The notes: generated from the letters alone by a model not told the origin. DNA of 36,026 nucleotides from Bacteroidota bacterium (GCA_007693555.1 REDJ01000047.1:1-36026); one strand, 5' to 3'. Positions 1-8,576 are shown, counted from the first letter of the stretch. Numbers and translations are program-made.

Positions 1-131
1 AAATGGCCGGGATTCAGTGTAAGGAGCCTGACTTCATGTTGTGCCCCGGTAAATTCCTTGGAATCGTTGTCTTTACAGGAATTAAGCATCAGTATCGGAA
101 AAATAAACAATAAGAAAGTTCTCTTCTTCAT
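1..131 (-). CDS. Oxidoreductase-like lipoprotein, 5' end only (cut by window edge)
   Basis: Reading the minus strand from the ATG at 131 gives an uninterrupted frame of 43 codons running off the left edge. The first 18 residues are a basic then hydrophobic signal sequence, ending in a lipobox L-N-S-C with Cys19, so the product should be an outer-membrane or periplasmic lipoprotein. After a short polar linker comes VRLLTLNPGHF, which I recognise as the start of the family annotated 'putative oxidoreductase C-terminal domain' (Gfo/Idh/MocA-like Rossmann proteins). It starts 21 bases after the stop of the Tat-exported oxidoreductase gene and on the same strand, so it is probably the third gene of the DUF6807 operon. 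The family call rests on about 11 residues of mature protein and is tentative. The presence of a lipoprotein gene start is firm. Confidence 0.65.
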   Translation of the reverse strand, partial: MKKRTFLLFIFPILMLNSCKDNDSKEFTGAQHEVRLLTLNPGH

Positions 132-152
132 TTATGATTTGATTTAGCATTG

Positions 153-1490
153 TTAAACTTTAGGTTCCCAACCGGGTTCGTATTCCCGTGACCAGAGCTT
201 GCGTGCATCAGCATCATCTGTGGTTCCGTTTTCCGGATTCACTTTCAGGTCTTTTTTGATTCGGTAAGATATGTTGGCAAGATGACAAAGCTGAATGCTT
301 TTTACCATTTCAACTATTGGTGAGTTTAGTTCTTCTTTTCCTCTGATTGCATTGAAAAAGTTAAGGACGTGAATGGTTGACATGTCTCCGCCTCCACCTA
401 AAGCTACTCCGCCTTCTCGGCCTTGCAGGTAATTTTCCCTCACCATTCTGCCGTTTCTGTCATAAAGCTTATAACCATCGCGGTCAACGAAAACCGAACC
501 CTCAGTGCCATAAACTATGGTACCTCTGCCGTGGCCGAAGGTTCGGTATCCATTGCGGCTTTTACTGTCCCAGACAATGGTTTTGTTACCCGGATACCTG
601 AAGGTTGCTCTCATAGTATCATACATGGTCCATCCGTCATCAGGGAAATGACGTTTATCAGCTATTACCGAAACTGTTTCGGGATATTCTACCTGTAAAG
701 CCCACCTGGCAATGTCAAGTTCATGAATACCATTGTTGCCAATTTCTGCGGTTCCAAAATTCCATCCATACCAGTGCCAGTAATAATCCCATGTGTTATG
801 CGTATAGGCTCTCCGGGGTGATGGTCCCTGGAACAAATCCCAGTCAAGCCCTTGCGGTGGATCAGCGGGAGTTTGATTGGGTACCTCACCACGTGCATTG
901 GCATAAAAGGTTACTGCCTCATAGGGTGTGCCGATTTCTCCCTCATGGATACTTTTGATTATCTCTATTGATTCAGGTGCCGAACGCTGTTGGTTACCCA
1001 GTTGGATAAGCTTTCCGTATTTTCCTGCTGCCTTTACCAAAAGCTCATTTTCCTTTGGATTATGACTTCCGGGTTTTTCCACAAAAACATGCTTACCCGA
1101 CTGAACCCCCATTATCGCTCCCGGAGCATGCCAGTGGTCGGGCATTGCATTGATAATGGCATCCACATTGGGATCATCCATTATTTTTCGTAAATCATTT
1201 ATCACTGCGGGTTGATAGGTTAAATGACCGGAAAAAGTCCTGACTCCTCTTTCCCGCTGACTTTCCATAACATCACACAAGTAAAGCAAATGAGCATTTG
1301 CTGATTTCATGGCAATGGGCTCACGAAAAGCTCCCAGCCGACGTCCCAGCCCTATCAATGCCACATTGATGCGGTCATTGGCACCGATTATACGGTTATA
1401 ACTGGCTGCAGATAATCCCATTCCCGACAAAGTAATGCCGGCAACGCCAAGTGCAGAAGTCCTGATGAATTCTCTTCGGGTACGTTTCAT
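153..1490 (-). CDS. Gfo/Idh/MocA family oxidoreductase with Tat signal
   Basis: A 445-residue NAD(P)-dependent sugar oxidoreductase of the Gfo/Idh/MocA family, predicted to act in the periplasm. The N-terminus has a twin-arginine motif (R5-R6-E-F-I) followed by a hydrophobic stretch, typical of Tat-exported members that carry a tightly bound nucleotide. The Rossmann fold starts at about residue 41 with IGLGRRLG, and the family EKP motif is at residues 138-140. The substrate-side segment 'GNNGIHELDIARW' matches the usual G-x-H-x-x-D helix. The length fits the family. It lies 28 bases downstream of the DUF6807 gene and is followed by another lipoprotein start, so the three probably form one transcript. 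The substrate cannot be read from the sequence; a sugar or glycoside oxidised to a keto form is an inference from the family. Confidence 0.9.
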   Translation of the reverse strand: MKRTRREFIRTSALGVAGITLSGMGLSAASYNRIIGANDRINVALIGLGRRLGAFREPIAMKSANAHLLYLCDVMESQRERGVRTFSGHLTYQPAVINDLRKIMDDPNVDAIINAMPDHWHAPGAIMGVQSGKHVFVEKPGSHNPKENELLVKAAGKYGKLIQLGNQQRSAPESIEIIKSIHEGEIGTPYEAVTFYANARGEVPNQTPADPPQGLDWDLFQGPSPRRAYTHNTWDYYWHWYGWNFGTAEIGNNGIHELDIARWALQVEYPETVSVIADKRHFPDDGWTMYDTMRATFRYPGNKTIVWDSKSRNGYRTFGHGRGTIVYGTEGSVFVDRDGYKLYDRNGRMVRENYLQGREGGVALGGGGDMSTIHVLNFFNAIRGKEELNSPIVEMVKSIQLCHLANISYRIKKDLKVNPENGTTDDADARKLWSREYEPGWEPKV

Positions 1491-1518
1491 AGCTTTATTA
1501 TTTAATATTGGGTTTGGT

Positions 1519-2721
1519 TCAGTTTCTTATTTCATAGTTTAATTTTTCAGCAAAATTCTCATATTGTTGTTGCAGCGTTTCAACAGAAGGGGCTTGCCCC
1601 TTTGTAACGATAAACCTGTATTTTACTTCAAGAGATTGTTCGGGTGTAATTTTAAATGGGAAAAACTCTCCAAATCTCCCATATCGCCTTTCCGACATTT
1701 CTGCTCCGGCAGGGTTAGATGGATGCGAAAAGTAAGCAACGTTATATTGCTCACCGTTCAAAATATAACTCATGGCATTCCAGGGGAGGTCGTACATTTC
1801 ATCTCCCTCAATTTCCGAAAAGGGTGAAAGATGTTGTATCTGGGGAGGGCGTGTAAAAAAGGTTTCTTCGCTGTTTTCACTTACTTCATTGGCAGCCCTG
1901 AATTGTACCCCTCCATGATGACGGTCGCCGTTGAGTTCTACCACAGCTGCATCAACAGGTTCTAATACCGAATGAAAATCGATTATCATCTGATCGTTTT
2001 CATGAAATACTTTCAGGGTGCGGGTTTCCCGGGCAAAAGTTTGTGCCCGGGTATCCCTCCATTCTATCTCCACAGTGTGGCCGCCAAATACCGGGCCGGT
2101 AAATTCCCTGATAGTCCTGACATGTTCACTGTGCTCACCATAATGATTGTGCCAGATATCAACAGGTTCGCCGCCATCAACACGGATTTGGTTATAACCG
2201 AAATAAATGCCCCTGTGGTGTGAAAACAATCCACCGGGTCCTTTGGTAATATGAATGCTTTTATGAGGGTCAAAAACATGATGGAAGGGCTTATAAGTAA
2301 GCTCCCTTTCGCTAAGATCAAACGTCGGATGTTCATAACCGATAAGGGGCATACCGTTATGCAGAAGTATTTTGGAGTTTTCAGTTGCAGATTGCCAGGA
2401 AAATATTTCATCATGGTTGTTGCATTGCGATTGAATCGAATAAGTTCTTTTCTCTCCGGCAGGGATGTTAGCTATCCACCATAACCTTATATGGGTAGGT
2501 GAAATTTCCTCTGCTTGTGCAGCAATGTAATCTCCATTTGCATAGAGGCACAGATTTTCGAAAGATTTAAATTGAGATTTTTCAATATTCATGAAAACCG
2601 GAGTGTTTTTGAAATCCTTTTCCGCAGCATTTATTTCAACAGTGGGTGTTATTGTAGACTGGCAGGATTGAAATACAAATAAGCCAAATGCCAGAAAAGA
2701 AATTAATCCTGTGTTTTTCAT
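1519..2721 (-). CDS. DUF6807 (PmoA-like) family lipoprotein
   Basis: A 400-residue protein with a lipoprotein signal (hydrophobic residues 5-18, Cys20 in V-F-Q-S-C), so it should be anchored in the periplasm or outer membrane. From about residue 115 it matches the DUF6807 family, often annotated 'PmoA family protein': the conserved stretch has 'PFHHVFDP', 'GGLFSHHRGIYFGYN' and 'DIWHNHYGEH', rich in His and Asp. The function of the family is not established. Members are frequently encoded next to Gfo/Idh/MocA oxidoreductases, as here, which suggests sugar or glycoside processing. The name PmoA refers to methane monooxygenase, and nothing in this protein supports such an activity. It is the first gene of the leftmost minus-strand operon; no convincing TAnnTTTG element lies directly in front of it. 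Confidence 0.85.
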   Translation of the reverse strand: MKNTGLISFLAFGLFVFQSCQSTITPTVEINAAEKDFKNTPVFMNIEKSQFKSFENLCLYANGDYIAAQAEEISPTHIRLWWIANIPAGEKRTYSIQSQCNNHDEIFSWQSATENSKILLHNGMPLIGYEHPTFDLSERELTYKPFHHVFDPHKSIHITKGPGGLFSHHRGIYFGYNQIRVDGGEPVDIWHNHYGEHSEHVRTIREFTGPVFGGHTVEIEWRDTRAQTFARETRTLKVFHENDQMIIDFHSVLEPVDAAVVELNGDRHHGGVQFRAANEVSENSEETFFTRPPQIQHLSPFSEIEGDEMYDLPWNAMSYILNGEQYNVAYFSHPSNPAGAEMSERRYGRFGEFFPFKITPEQSLEVKYRFIVTKGQAPSVETLQQQYENFAEKLNYEIRN

Positions 2722-2770
2722 CGTATCGGTTTAATTTAGTTTTTCATTTTAAATTCATCAGTAGTGTTGG

Positions 2771-2816
2771 TAAAATAACGAGATGCTTCGCTTTGCTCAG
2801 CATGACAGGCTTTCCC
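2771..2816 (-). repeat. Interspersed repeat, copy 1 (TGTCATGCTGAGC type)
   Basis: On the minus strand, positions 2810-2777 read identically over 34 bases to 11690-11723 on the plus strand (beginning GCCTGTCATGCTGAGC and ending CATCTCGTT). The flanks are also similar: GGAAA before and a TTTTA-rich stretch after. It is intergenic in both places. Repeats of this sort are common in Bacteroidota genomes; whether they are mobile is unknown. Confidence 0.8.
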
Positions 2817-2831
2817 AAGGGTCAATTGTTG

Positions 2832-2870
2832 GGAGGTGTTGGATGGGGCTTCACCCCATCCAACATCTCC
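2832..2870. repeat. 17-bp inverted repeat (hairpin)
   Basis: The arms 2832-2848 and 2854-2870 are complementary over 17 pairs with one G-U pair, and the loop is CTTCA. No T-run follows on either strand, so it is not a typical intrinsic terminator. It sits between the two oppositely oriented copies of the TGTCAT repeat and is probably part of the same element. Confidence 0.75.
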
Positions 2871-2896
2871 AAATCACTTCTTTAAACTCATAACTA

Positions 2897-2932
2897 CCTG
2901 TCATTCTGAGCGTAACATGGTGAAGCGAAGAA
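2897..2932 (+). repeat. Degenerate inverted copy of the TGTCAT repeat
   Basis: The sequence CCTGTCATTCTGAGCG at 2897-2912, followed by GAAGCGAAGAA, resembles the core of the repeat at 2777-2810 but in the opposite orientation and with an insertion in the middle. Together with copy 1 it frames the hairpin at 2832-2870. Confidence 0.5.
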
Positions 2933-3151
2933 CCGTAAGCTCGCCGAAGGCAATCTGGTAATTTTTCAAACATTTTTATCGGACAATAATGAAAATTTAC
3001 ACGCATTACAAATAAATTAAAGATTTTGGGGCTGCCAAAAGCCAGCAAATATATAACAATGCTCTTCAAGAGGTTTAGAGATGATAACAAAAAAAATATT
3101 CAAACCTCTAAAATACAACACCCGCGGCAGAAATCAAAATTTCTAAATCCT

Positions 3152-3643
3152 TCAGGATAGAATTTTAGAAAGTTTTTCGAAAATGTAATACACCGCAGGG
3201 CATGTTTCCGTATTTTTCACACAGGTAGAAAGTATGCTCCTGATATTTTTCTGATCCGTATGCGGATATTCCCGGCAGGCTTTGGGCCTGGATGAATATA
3301 CCATGCAATAATTGTCTTTCATTAGAAAGGGGCAGGGCATAGATTGGAAAACAAAATCACCGTCCTCGTCTATTCGCAGGTAAGTATCCGTAAATACAGA
3401 GGATTTCATTTTCAGATGGGCCGATAAGCGCTCTATATCCTTTTTGAAAAGCCGTGGCCCCAGACCCCTGCAGCAGTTGGCACAATCCAGGCAATTGATT
3501 TGCTCAAATGTTTCAGTATGCAATTTCAGAAAGATCTCATCGGCCTGGCGGGGCTTGAGTTTTTTTACCTTCGCGGCAAGCAGCTTAAAGTCGCGCTTTT
3601 TGCTTTGAGCTTTTTGTGGAAGTATTTTCAGAAATTCTTTCAT
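3152..3643 (-). CDS. YkgJ family cysteine cluster protein
   Basis: A 163-residue cytoplasmic protein with the cysteine pattern of the YkgJ/CxxCxxCC family: C-L-D-C-A-N-C-C at about residues 55-62, then single cysteines in 'MPCPFL', 'DNYCMVY' and 'KACREYP', and more near the C-terminus. These residues are thought to bind a metal, zinc or an iron-sulfur cluster; the biochemical role of the family is unknown. No signal peptide is seen. It starts 28 bases after the stop of the Gfo/Idh/MocA gene on the same strand and may share its transcript, although the functions have no obvious link. The length is usual for the family. Confidence 0.85.
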   Translation of the reverse strand: MKEFLKILPQKAQSKKRDFKLLAAKVKKLKPRQADEIFLKLHTETFEQINCLDCANCCRGLGPRLFKKDIERLSAHLKMKSSVFTDTYLRIDEDGDFVFQSMPCPFLMKDNYCMVYSSRPKACREYPHTDQKNIRSILSTCVKNTETCPAVYYIFEKLSKILS

Positions 3644-3671
3644 GGTGAATTGTGCAATGGATCAGAATTCA

Positions 3672-4835
3672 TCAGCTGTGGAATTTCAGCCATTTTTCTG
3701 ATCCTTTTGCCGATTCAATCACTTTTTCAATAAAGCGCATACCTCTTACACCGTCGGAAATGGTTGGGTATTCTATAAAATCGGGGGAAGAAAAGTCCGG
3801 ATCCATTTTTTCAAGAATATGGTAAGCCGCATTGCGGTATATATTGGCAAAAGCTTCAATGTAGCCTTCGGGGTGTCCGCCGGGTGTACGGCAATTCCAG
3901 CGGGTTCTTTCTGAAAGATTCTGGTAATTTGCTCCGGCGCGTAAAATCTGCATGGGCTGGTCGAGCCATTTGAGCAAAAGGGTATTGGGTTCCATCTGGT
4001 GCCATTCCAATCCGCCCTTCTCACCATAAACTTTAATATTCAGATCATTTTCTTCACCGGCAGAGATCTGGCTTGCAAAGATCAGTCCTTTGGCACCACC
4101 TTTAAACCGCACCAGAACCGATGCATCGTCGTCGAGTTTGCGCCCGGGAACAAAAGATGTAATATCGGCACAAAGCTCGTTGATGGTAAGTCCGGTAAAA
4201 TATTCCGCAAGGTTTTCGGCGTGCACTCCAATGTCTCCCAGGCAGCCACCGGGGCCGTTGAACTTCGGGTTGGCCCGCCAGGATGCCTGCTTGTTGCCCT
4301 CCTGCTCCAACGGGGTGGAAAGCCAGCCCTGAGGATATTCTACCACAACCTTCCTTATTTTTCCCAGTTTTCCCGAGGTAACCAGCTCACGCGCTTCTTT
4401 TACCATAGGATATCCGGTGTAGGTATGTGTAAGTGCAAATACCAGCCCGCTCTCTTTTACTTTCTGCTCAAGCTCCAGTGCCTCTTTTGAAGATATGGTA
4501 ACCGGTTTGTCACAAATAACATGAAATCCTTTATCAAGTGCCATCATGGCCTGCGGATGATGCAGGTGATTTGGTGTGGCGATAATAACAGCTTCCATAC
4601 GCTCTTCATCTGAAAGGGCAGCCTCCTTTTCAAACATCTCCTGCCAGGTGGCATAAACACGGGAGGGTTCTACATGATAATAACCGGCCGAACGCAGTGA
4701 CTTCGCATGATCGCTGCTGAATGCACCGCAAACCAGTTGGTAATAACCATCAAGCATTGCCGCTTTGTAGTGAATGGCCCCGATAAAGGAACCTTCGCCG
4801 CCACCAATCATTCCAGTTTTTATTTTTTGTGCCAT
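3672..4835 (-). CDS. Gfo/Idh/MocA family oxidoreductase (cytoplasmic)
   Basis: A 387-residue oxidoreductase without a signal peptide. The N-terminal Rossmann fold begins with 'TGMIGGGEGSFIGAIH', the catalytic-lysine motif is C-D-K-P at about residue 110, and the C-terminal domain contains 'GGCLGDIGVHAENLAEYFTG', the G-D-I-G-x-H signature of the family. Members of this subgroup act on inositols, hexoses or their keto derivatives; the substrate here is unknown. A minus-strand TAnnTTTG element (plus coordinates 4876-4883) lies about 40 bases upstream of the start. It is only distantly similar to the Tat-exported paralogue at 153-1490, so the two probably handle successive or different steps of sugar oxidation in two compartments (inference). 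Confidence 0.9.
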   Translation of the reverse strand: MAQKIKTGMIGGGEGSFIGAIHYKAAMLDGYYQLVCGAFSSDHAKSLRSAGYYHVEPSRVYATWQEMFEKEAALSDEERMEAVIIATPNHLHHPQAMMALDKGFHVICDKPVTISSKEALELEQKVKESGLVFALTHTYTGYPMVKEARELVTSGKLGKIRKVVVEYPQGWLSTPLEQEGNKQASWRANPKFNGPGGCLGDIGVHAENLAEYFTGLTINELCADITSFVPGRKLDDDASVLVRFKGGAKGLIFASQISAGEENDLNIKVYGEKGGLEWHQMEPNTLLLKWLDQPMQILRAGANYQNLSERTRWNCRTPGGHPEGYIEAFANIYRNAAYHILEKMDPDFSSPDFIEYPTISDGVRGMRFIEKVIESAKGSEKWLKFHS

Positions 4836-4875
4836 GATATAAATTTATTTTAAGATATGCCTTTACAATGATAAG

Positions 4876-4883
4876 CAAAGGTA
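4876..4883 (-). promoter_or_regulatory. Putative promoter -7 element for the oxidoreductase gene
   Basis: The minus strand reads TACCTTTG, matching the Bacteroidota consensus TAnnTTTG, 41 bases upstream of the start codon at 4835. No clear TTG box is found 19-20 bases further upstream, so this is a moderate candidate. Confidence 0.45.
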
Positions 4884-5048
4884 AAAATCTCTGCTCTATT
4901 CATGACTCCGACCAGTAATACTTTTTTGATTAAGATTAGTTTAAGAATATTATGAACTTTCTTTTTAAGAATATGCAAAACAGATTAAACAAAACAGATA
5001 ATATATGCTTTCATTCTATCCCTGCAAATAAGAATTCAGGTAAAATGT

Positions 5049-8000
5049 TTACCGGATAATCATTCTTCCTGACACTCTTTTTTGCCCGTCGGAAACGGTT
5101 ATTAAGATGAGCCCGGTTGTATTGGGTATGAAGGAATAGCGTGCGGTTGCCGATGCAGACTGCATTCGTCCATGGTGGATCTCACGACCATAAATATCAG
5201 TTACCCTGATTTCCAGGTTTGAGCGCGGTTGGGTTTGCAGCAATAAAAACACTGAGTCGTGTTGCCGGAAAAGCCTCAGAATTTCCAGTTCATTCCCGGC
5301 AACAGGATTTACCCTTACAGCAACCCAGTCACTGTACTCAAAGCTGCCGTCGTAATCCGTCTGCTTCAGTCGGTAATAGCTGATTCCCGGGTGCGGATTT
5401 CGGTCGGTGTAGCTGTAACGGAGCACAGCGTTTGAGTTGCCTGCTCCCGGTTTGCTGCCGATGATTTCAATTTCACGCATATTTGTGGTTCGTTCCAGGG
5501 TAAAGACTTCATTGTTGATTTCAGATGCGGTTGCCCAGAATAGTTTCACATGGTTATTTTCAGCTTCTGCTTTGAAAAACAACAATTCGATGGGCAGTGG
5601 ATTTAACAATCTGTCACTACCTATTGCAAACTCAGAAAAACCTGAATCTACATCAATATGATTGATAAAATCACTATCGGCACTGGTAAAGGTTCCTGCA
5701 ACAGACCAATCAGATTCGGGGGTTTCTCTTTTCAGTATTCTGACTTCAGCGTAATTATCGATTCTATCAAAGAGTGTGTCTGAAACTCCCAGCGAAATAT
5801 TATACACACCATCATTCAGACCTTGAAGTGCCTGTATCCTCCAGAATCCTGCATCAAACAGAATATCTATTATCAGGTCATCATCATTTATTGGCAGATT
5901 TCCATAAAAATCATCAGGGATAACAGTTATATATAATGTTTCCAGGATTCCTCCTGTTTCTGGAGGTGATGTAAACAGGATCTTAACAGGAGCCTCGTGT
6001 TGGTCTCGTCCGATGGGGAATAACCATTCCGTATCAGCTTCAGCCGGTATATGCCGGCGGAATATTCCTTTTATGAACCCCTCTGCCAACAACAACTCAC
6101 CAGGTTCTTCGGGTGATATACCCAGGGTAACTGCTGAGTTCTCGTTGATAATATTTCCCTGTGAAAGCTCAAGTGTGTTTTGAACAATTACGGGACTTTC
6201 AATCAGCAGGTCTGAAGGGTTTTCCAGCTTAAGATTGTAAAAGCTTGTTTCATCAGCAGCCTGAAAAGTTTGCAAAGCTGTCCCGTTAAAAACAACGGAA
6301 GAAGTTCCAAAATTAAACTCTCCATCTTCGGTTATAATAAAATCACCTGCCAGGTTCAGAGTGTGATTGCCTGCATTAAGGCTTCCGGCCAGGGTTAGTG
6401 GCATGGAACCGCTTATGGTTTTATCAGATATCAATTCAAGGTTTGGGGAAGTTATTTCCAGACCGGGCCCGTTAAGTATCAGGGCTCCGCTTCCGCCCAA
6501 TTGAGCTGTATTGCCATCGATGACGAATTTACCACTGCTTTCAGCCTGGGTAACTGTACCGGTGCCGGTAATGCCGTTGCGGAAGGTTTTGGTACCGGGG
6601 TTTTGGAAGGTGATATTTCCCTCTGCTCTGAATAGACCATTGAAAATGGTTGGGTTTGTTCCCAAACTTAAAGTAACACTATTCGTCTCACTAATTTTAA
6701 AAATAGGCGATTCGTTTATTGCATCCGGAAAATAGACCTGCCCTGATGTGGCAAAACTGCTGTTATTATTCCATTCAAAAACGGAGTTTGTTTCATAAAA
6801 ATATTTGCCTTCACTGGCATTTCCGGCAGTAGCGTTGGATAATCCGGATTTATTCACACTCACTCTGATGGTTCCATTCATTTTGTTGATTATTACAGCA
6901 CCATCTCCTATCGATGGAATTTCTCCACCATTAAAATGTATTACACCACCATCCTGAACTTCAAGCTGACTGCCGCTTATCAGATTTAGGGTTCCTGATA
7001 TCAATTCAAGTTCTGCACCAGTTGAAATAATTAAATTGCCGATTGAAATGTTATCTTTAATTTTGATGTTTTCACCTTCGGAAATCATAATGGATGCTGC
7101 ATTCGCACCAGGGACACTGAACGCTTCAACCCAGTTGTCAATTCCATTTTCCGAATATTCCCAGATACATGCATTGTCCCAATCACCGGATTCGGATGTG
7201 CGATAATACCAGTTATTATTTTCATCTTCTTCAAGAAGGAATGCAAAATCATCTATCATAATCCTTTCACCACCATTGCGGGAAATCTTAACAACAAAAT
7301 CACCACAATCCACCGCAAGAGTCTCAGGAAGGCTGTAGGAAAACACCTTCCAATCAGATGAAAAATCGAGAAACTCGTTATTGATGGTGACTAAAGAAGA
7401 AAAAAATGTTTCTCCGCCATCTATGCTATATTGAACTGACCAGTCAGGTTCAGGGCTTTCATCCCATCTTCTTACCTTAAAACCAAAAGCTGATATATAT
7501 CCCCGTGAATTATACGTGGCAGTCCACTCAGTTCCTGATGCATCCTGCAATCTCCAGGCATAAATACCCAATGAACCCGGTACATCATCCTGAACTGTTG
7601 AAGTTTGACGTAAAGCGGGACCTTCTGTGAAAGTCCAGTTCTTATCCTGATAAATATGATCCGTCTGATAAGAAGTGATTCCGCCGGAACCGGCAATCCA
7701 TTTGCCTGCGTCATCAAAATCAATAGTTTCAAAATCGGTAAGTATTATATCATCAATGTTGAATCGGCTTTGATTCGTGCCGTTTAAATCTGTCCTGAAG
7801 CGAATTATTACATTACCGGGAATATTCATTTTTTCTGACCACAGGGTCAATTCGTCTGGAAAATCTGTTATAGTTTCTCCTGCTTGAATCCAGGTGCTTC
7901 CGTCATCTGAACTGTATTCCACAAAAAGGTTGGGTTGGCCCGTGTCACTTCCATATCTGGCATAAAGAAAAGAAATCGTGCCAACTCCATTGGTTTTATT

Positions 8001-8261
8001 TTCAAGCATTTTTGCTGTTCCAGCATCATCTCCACTTCTTCTCATTCTCATTGATCGGTTTCCATTTTTCTTATCGTTAATGGAAGTTCCAATTAAGGCT
8101 TCTGTTAATTCCCATTCTAATCCATTCAAATTTACGGTATCGGTTGCATAACTACCTTTCGTTTCCCCCGGCCCTTCAAAATCCACAATATATTGCCCCC
8201 ATATCTTTGCCGGCAAAAACAAGATAGAAATAAAAACCCCCAAGGCGTAAAGCTTTTTCAT
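5049..8261 (-). CDS. Large secreted protein with T9SS C-terminal sorting domain
   Basis: A 1070-residue protein with an N-terminal signal peptide (MKKLYALGV... ending A-K-I-W-G-Q, about residue 23). Residues about 25-175 and 175-345 look like two beta-sandwich modules of the kind with 'SSDDGSTW' and 'VQYSIDGGETFF', each ending in 'IDDI'/'IDDF', resembling MAM or carbohydrate-binding-like folds. Residues about 390-720 are rich in short beta repeats with regular Gly and Asn, as in a parallel beta-helix. Then comes the stretch 'PLPIELLFFKAEAENNHVKLFW' that commonly precedes the type IX sorting domain. The C-terminus 'TTGLILITVSDGQKRVSGRMIIR' is a type A T9SS signal, so the protein should cross the outer membrane and may stay on the surface. 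No catalytic domain is recognised. It could be an adhesin or part of a surface layer. Confidence 0.85.
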   Translation of the reverse strand: MKKLYALGVFISILFLPAKIWGQYIVDFEGPGETKGSYATDTVNLNGLEWELTEALIGTSINDKKNGNRSMRMRRSGDDAGTAKMLENKTNGVGTISFLYARYGSDTGQPNLFVEYSSDDGSTWIQAGETITDFPDELTLWSEKMNIPGNVIIRFRTDLNGTNQSRFNIDDIILTDFETIDFDDAGKWIAGSGGITSYQTDHIYQDKNWTFTEGPALRQTSTVQDDVPGSLGIYAWRLQDASGTEWTATYNSRGYISAFGFKVRRWDESPEPDWSVQYSIDGGETFFSSLVTINNEFLDFSSDWKVFSYSLPETLAVDCGDFVVKISRNGGERIMIDDFAFLLEEDENNNWYYRTSESGDWDNACIWEYSENGIDNWVEAFSVPGANAASIMISEGENIKIKDNISIGNLIISTGAELELISGTLNLISGSQLEVQDGGVIHFNGGEIPSIGDGAVIINKMNGTIRVSVNKSGLSNATAGNASEGKYFYETNSVFEWNNNSSFATSGQVYFPDAINESPIFKISETNSVTLSLGTNPTIFNGLFRAEGNITFQNPGTKTFRNGITGTGTVTQAESSGKFVIDGNTAQLGGSGALILNGPGLEITSPNLELISDKTISGSMPLTLAGSLNAGNHTLNLAGDFIITEDGEFNFGTSSVVFNGTALQTFQAADETSFYNLKLENPSDLLIESPVIVQNTLELSQGNIINENSAVTLGISPEEPGELLLAEGFIKGIFRRHIPAEADTEWLFPIGRDQHEAPVKILFTSPPETGGILETLYITVIPDDFYGNLPINDDDLIIDILFDAGFWRIQALQGLNDGVYNISLGVSDTLFDRIDNYAEVRILKRETPESDWSVAGTFTSADSDFINHIDVDSGFSEFAIGSDRLLNPLPIELLFFKAEAENNHVKLFWATASEINNEVFTLERTTNMREIEIIGSKPGAGNSNAVLRYSYTDRNPHPGISYYRLKQTDYDGSFEYSDWVAVRVNPVAGNELEILRLFRQHDSVFLLLQTQPRSNLEIRVTDIYGREIHHGRMQSASATARYSFIPNTTGLILITVSDGQKRVSGRMIIR

Positions 8262-8294
8262 ATATAAATAATTTGTTTTTTATAGGTCATATGG

Positions 8295-8354
8295 AATACC
8301 CATGCAATTATTTTCATTAGTGTTTGTGCATTCGTTTGTGCACGCATGGGTATT
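8295..8354. repeat. Inverted repeat enclosing two direct 9-mers
   Basis: AATACCCATGC at 8295-8305 is the exact inverted complement of GCATGGGTATT at 8344-8354. Between them GTTTGTGCA occurs twice (8322-8330 and 8334-8342). It lies 34-93 bases upstream of the start of the large secreted protein and could be a binding site for a regulator or part of its 5' untranslated RNA. Confidence 0.45.
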
Positions 8355-8568
8355 TCATAATAAATAAATTTTGGTAACTGAATAGCTTCCTGTAATACAG
8401 AGAGAAACAAAGAGTGGTGTTAAATAAATTTACGAAAAATTGCATAAAAAAGGGTTAAACAATCATTAAATGTTTTCAACAATTTCGATTTTAATCATTG
8501 TTTTTAAATTTGGTTTTGCACCAATAAAAAAATCCTAATCACACATTTCAGGGCTAAAGTTTAATTGC

Positions 8569-8576
8569 TATTTTTG
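8569..8576 (+). promoter_or_regulatory. Putative promoter -7 element for the antiporter
   Basis: TATTTTTG matches TAnnTTTG and lies 43 bases before the start codon at 8620. A weak TTTCA sequence about 19 bases upstream could be the -33 box. Confidence 0.5.

Larger units (their letters stand above)
2722..3151. other. 430-base gene-free stretch with repeat element
   Basis: No credible gene is seen; the short open frames here have no family features. The stretch holds a repeat unit (2771-2816), a strong hairpin (2832-2870) and a degenerate inverted copy of the repeat (2897-2932), which together look like a small non-coding mobile or REP-type element inserted between the DUF6807 gene and ykgJ. 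A minus-strand TAnnTTTG-like element (TATATTTG, plus coordinates 3046-3053) lies beyond it, about 325 bases upstream of the DUF6807 start, without a good -33 box. Confidence 0.6.

Noticed and set aside
1519-2721. Methane monooxygenase subunit suggested by the name PmoA family
   Set aside because: The protein is a soluble lipoprotein of the DUF6807 family without the membrane helices of methane monooxygenase.
2771-2932. CRISPR-like or phage attachment repeat
   Set aside because: There are only two or three copies, without regular spacers, cas genes, an integrase or a tRNA; a REP/MITE-type repeat explains it better.
2851-3090. Open frame of 79 codons on the minus strand within the gene-free stretch
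   Set aside because: It is translated from the repeat element and hairpin, has no family resemblance and lacks a plausible start context.
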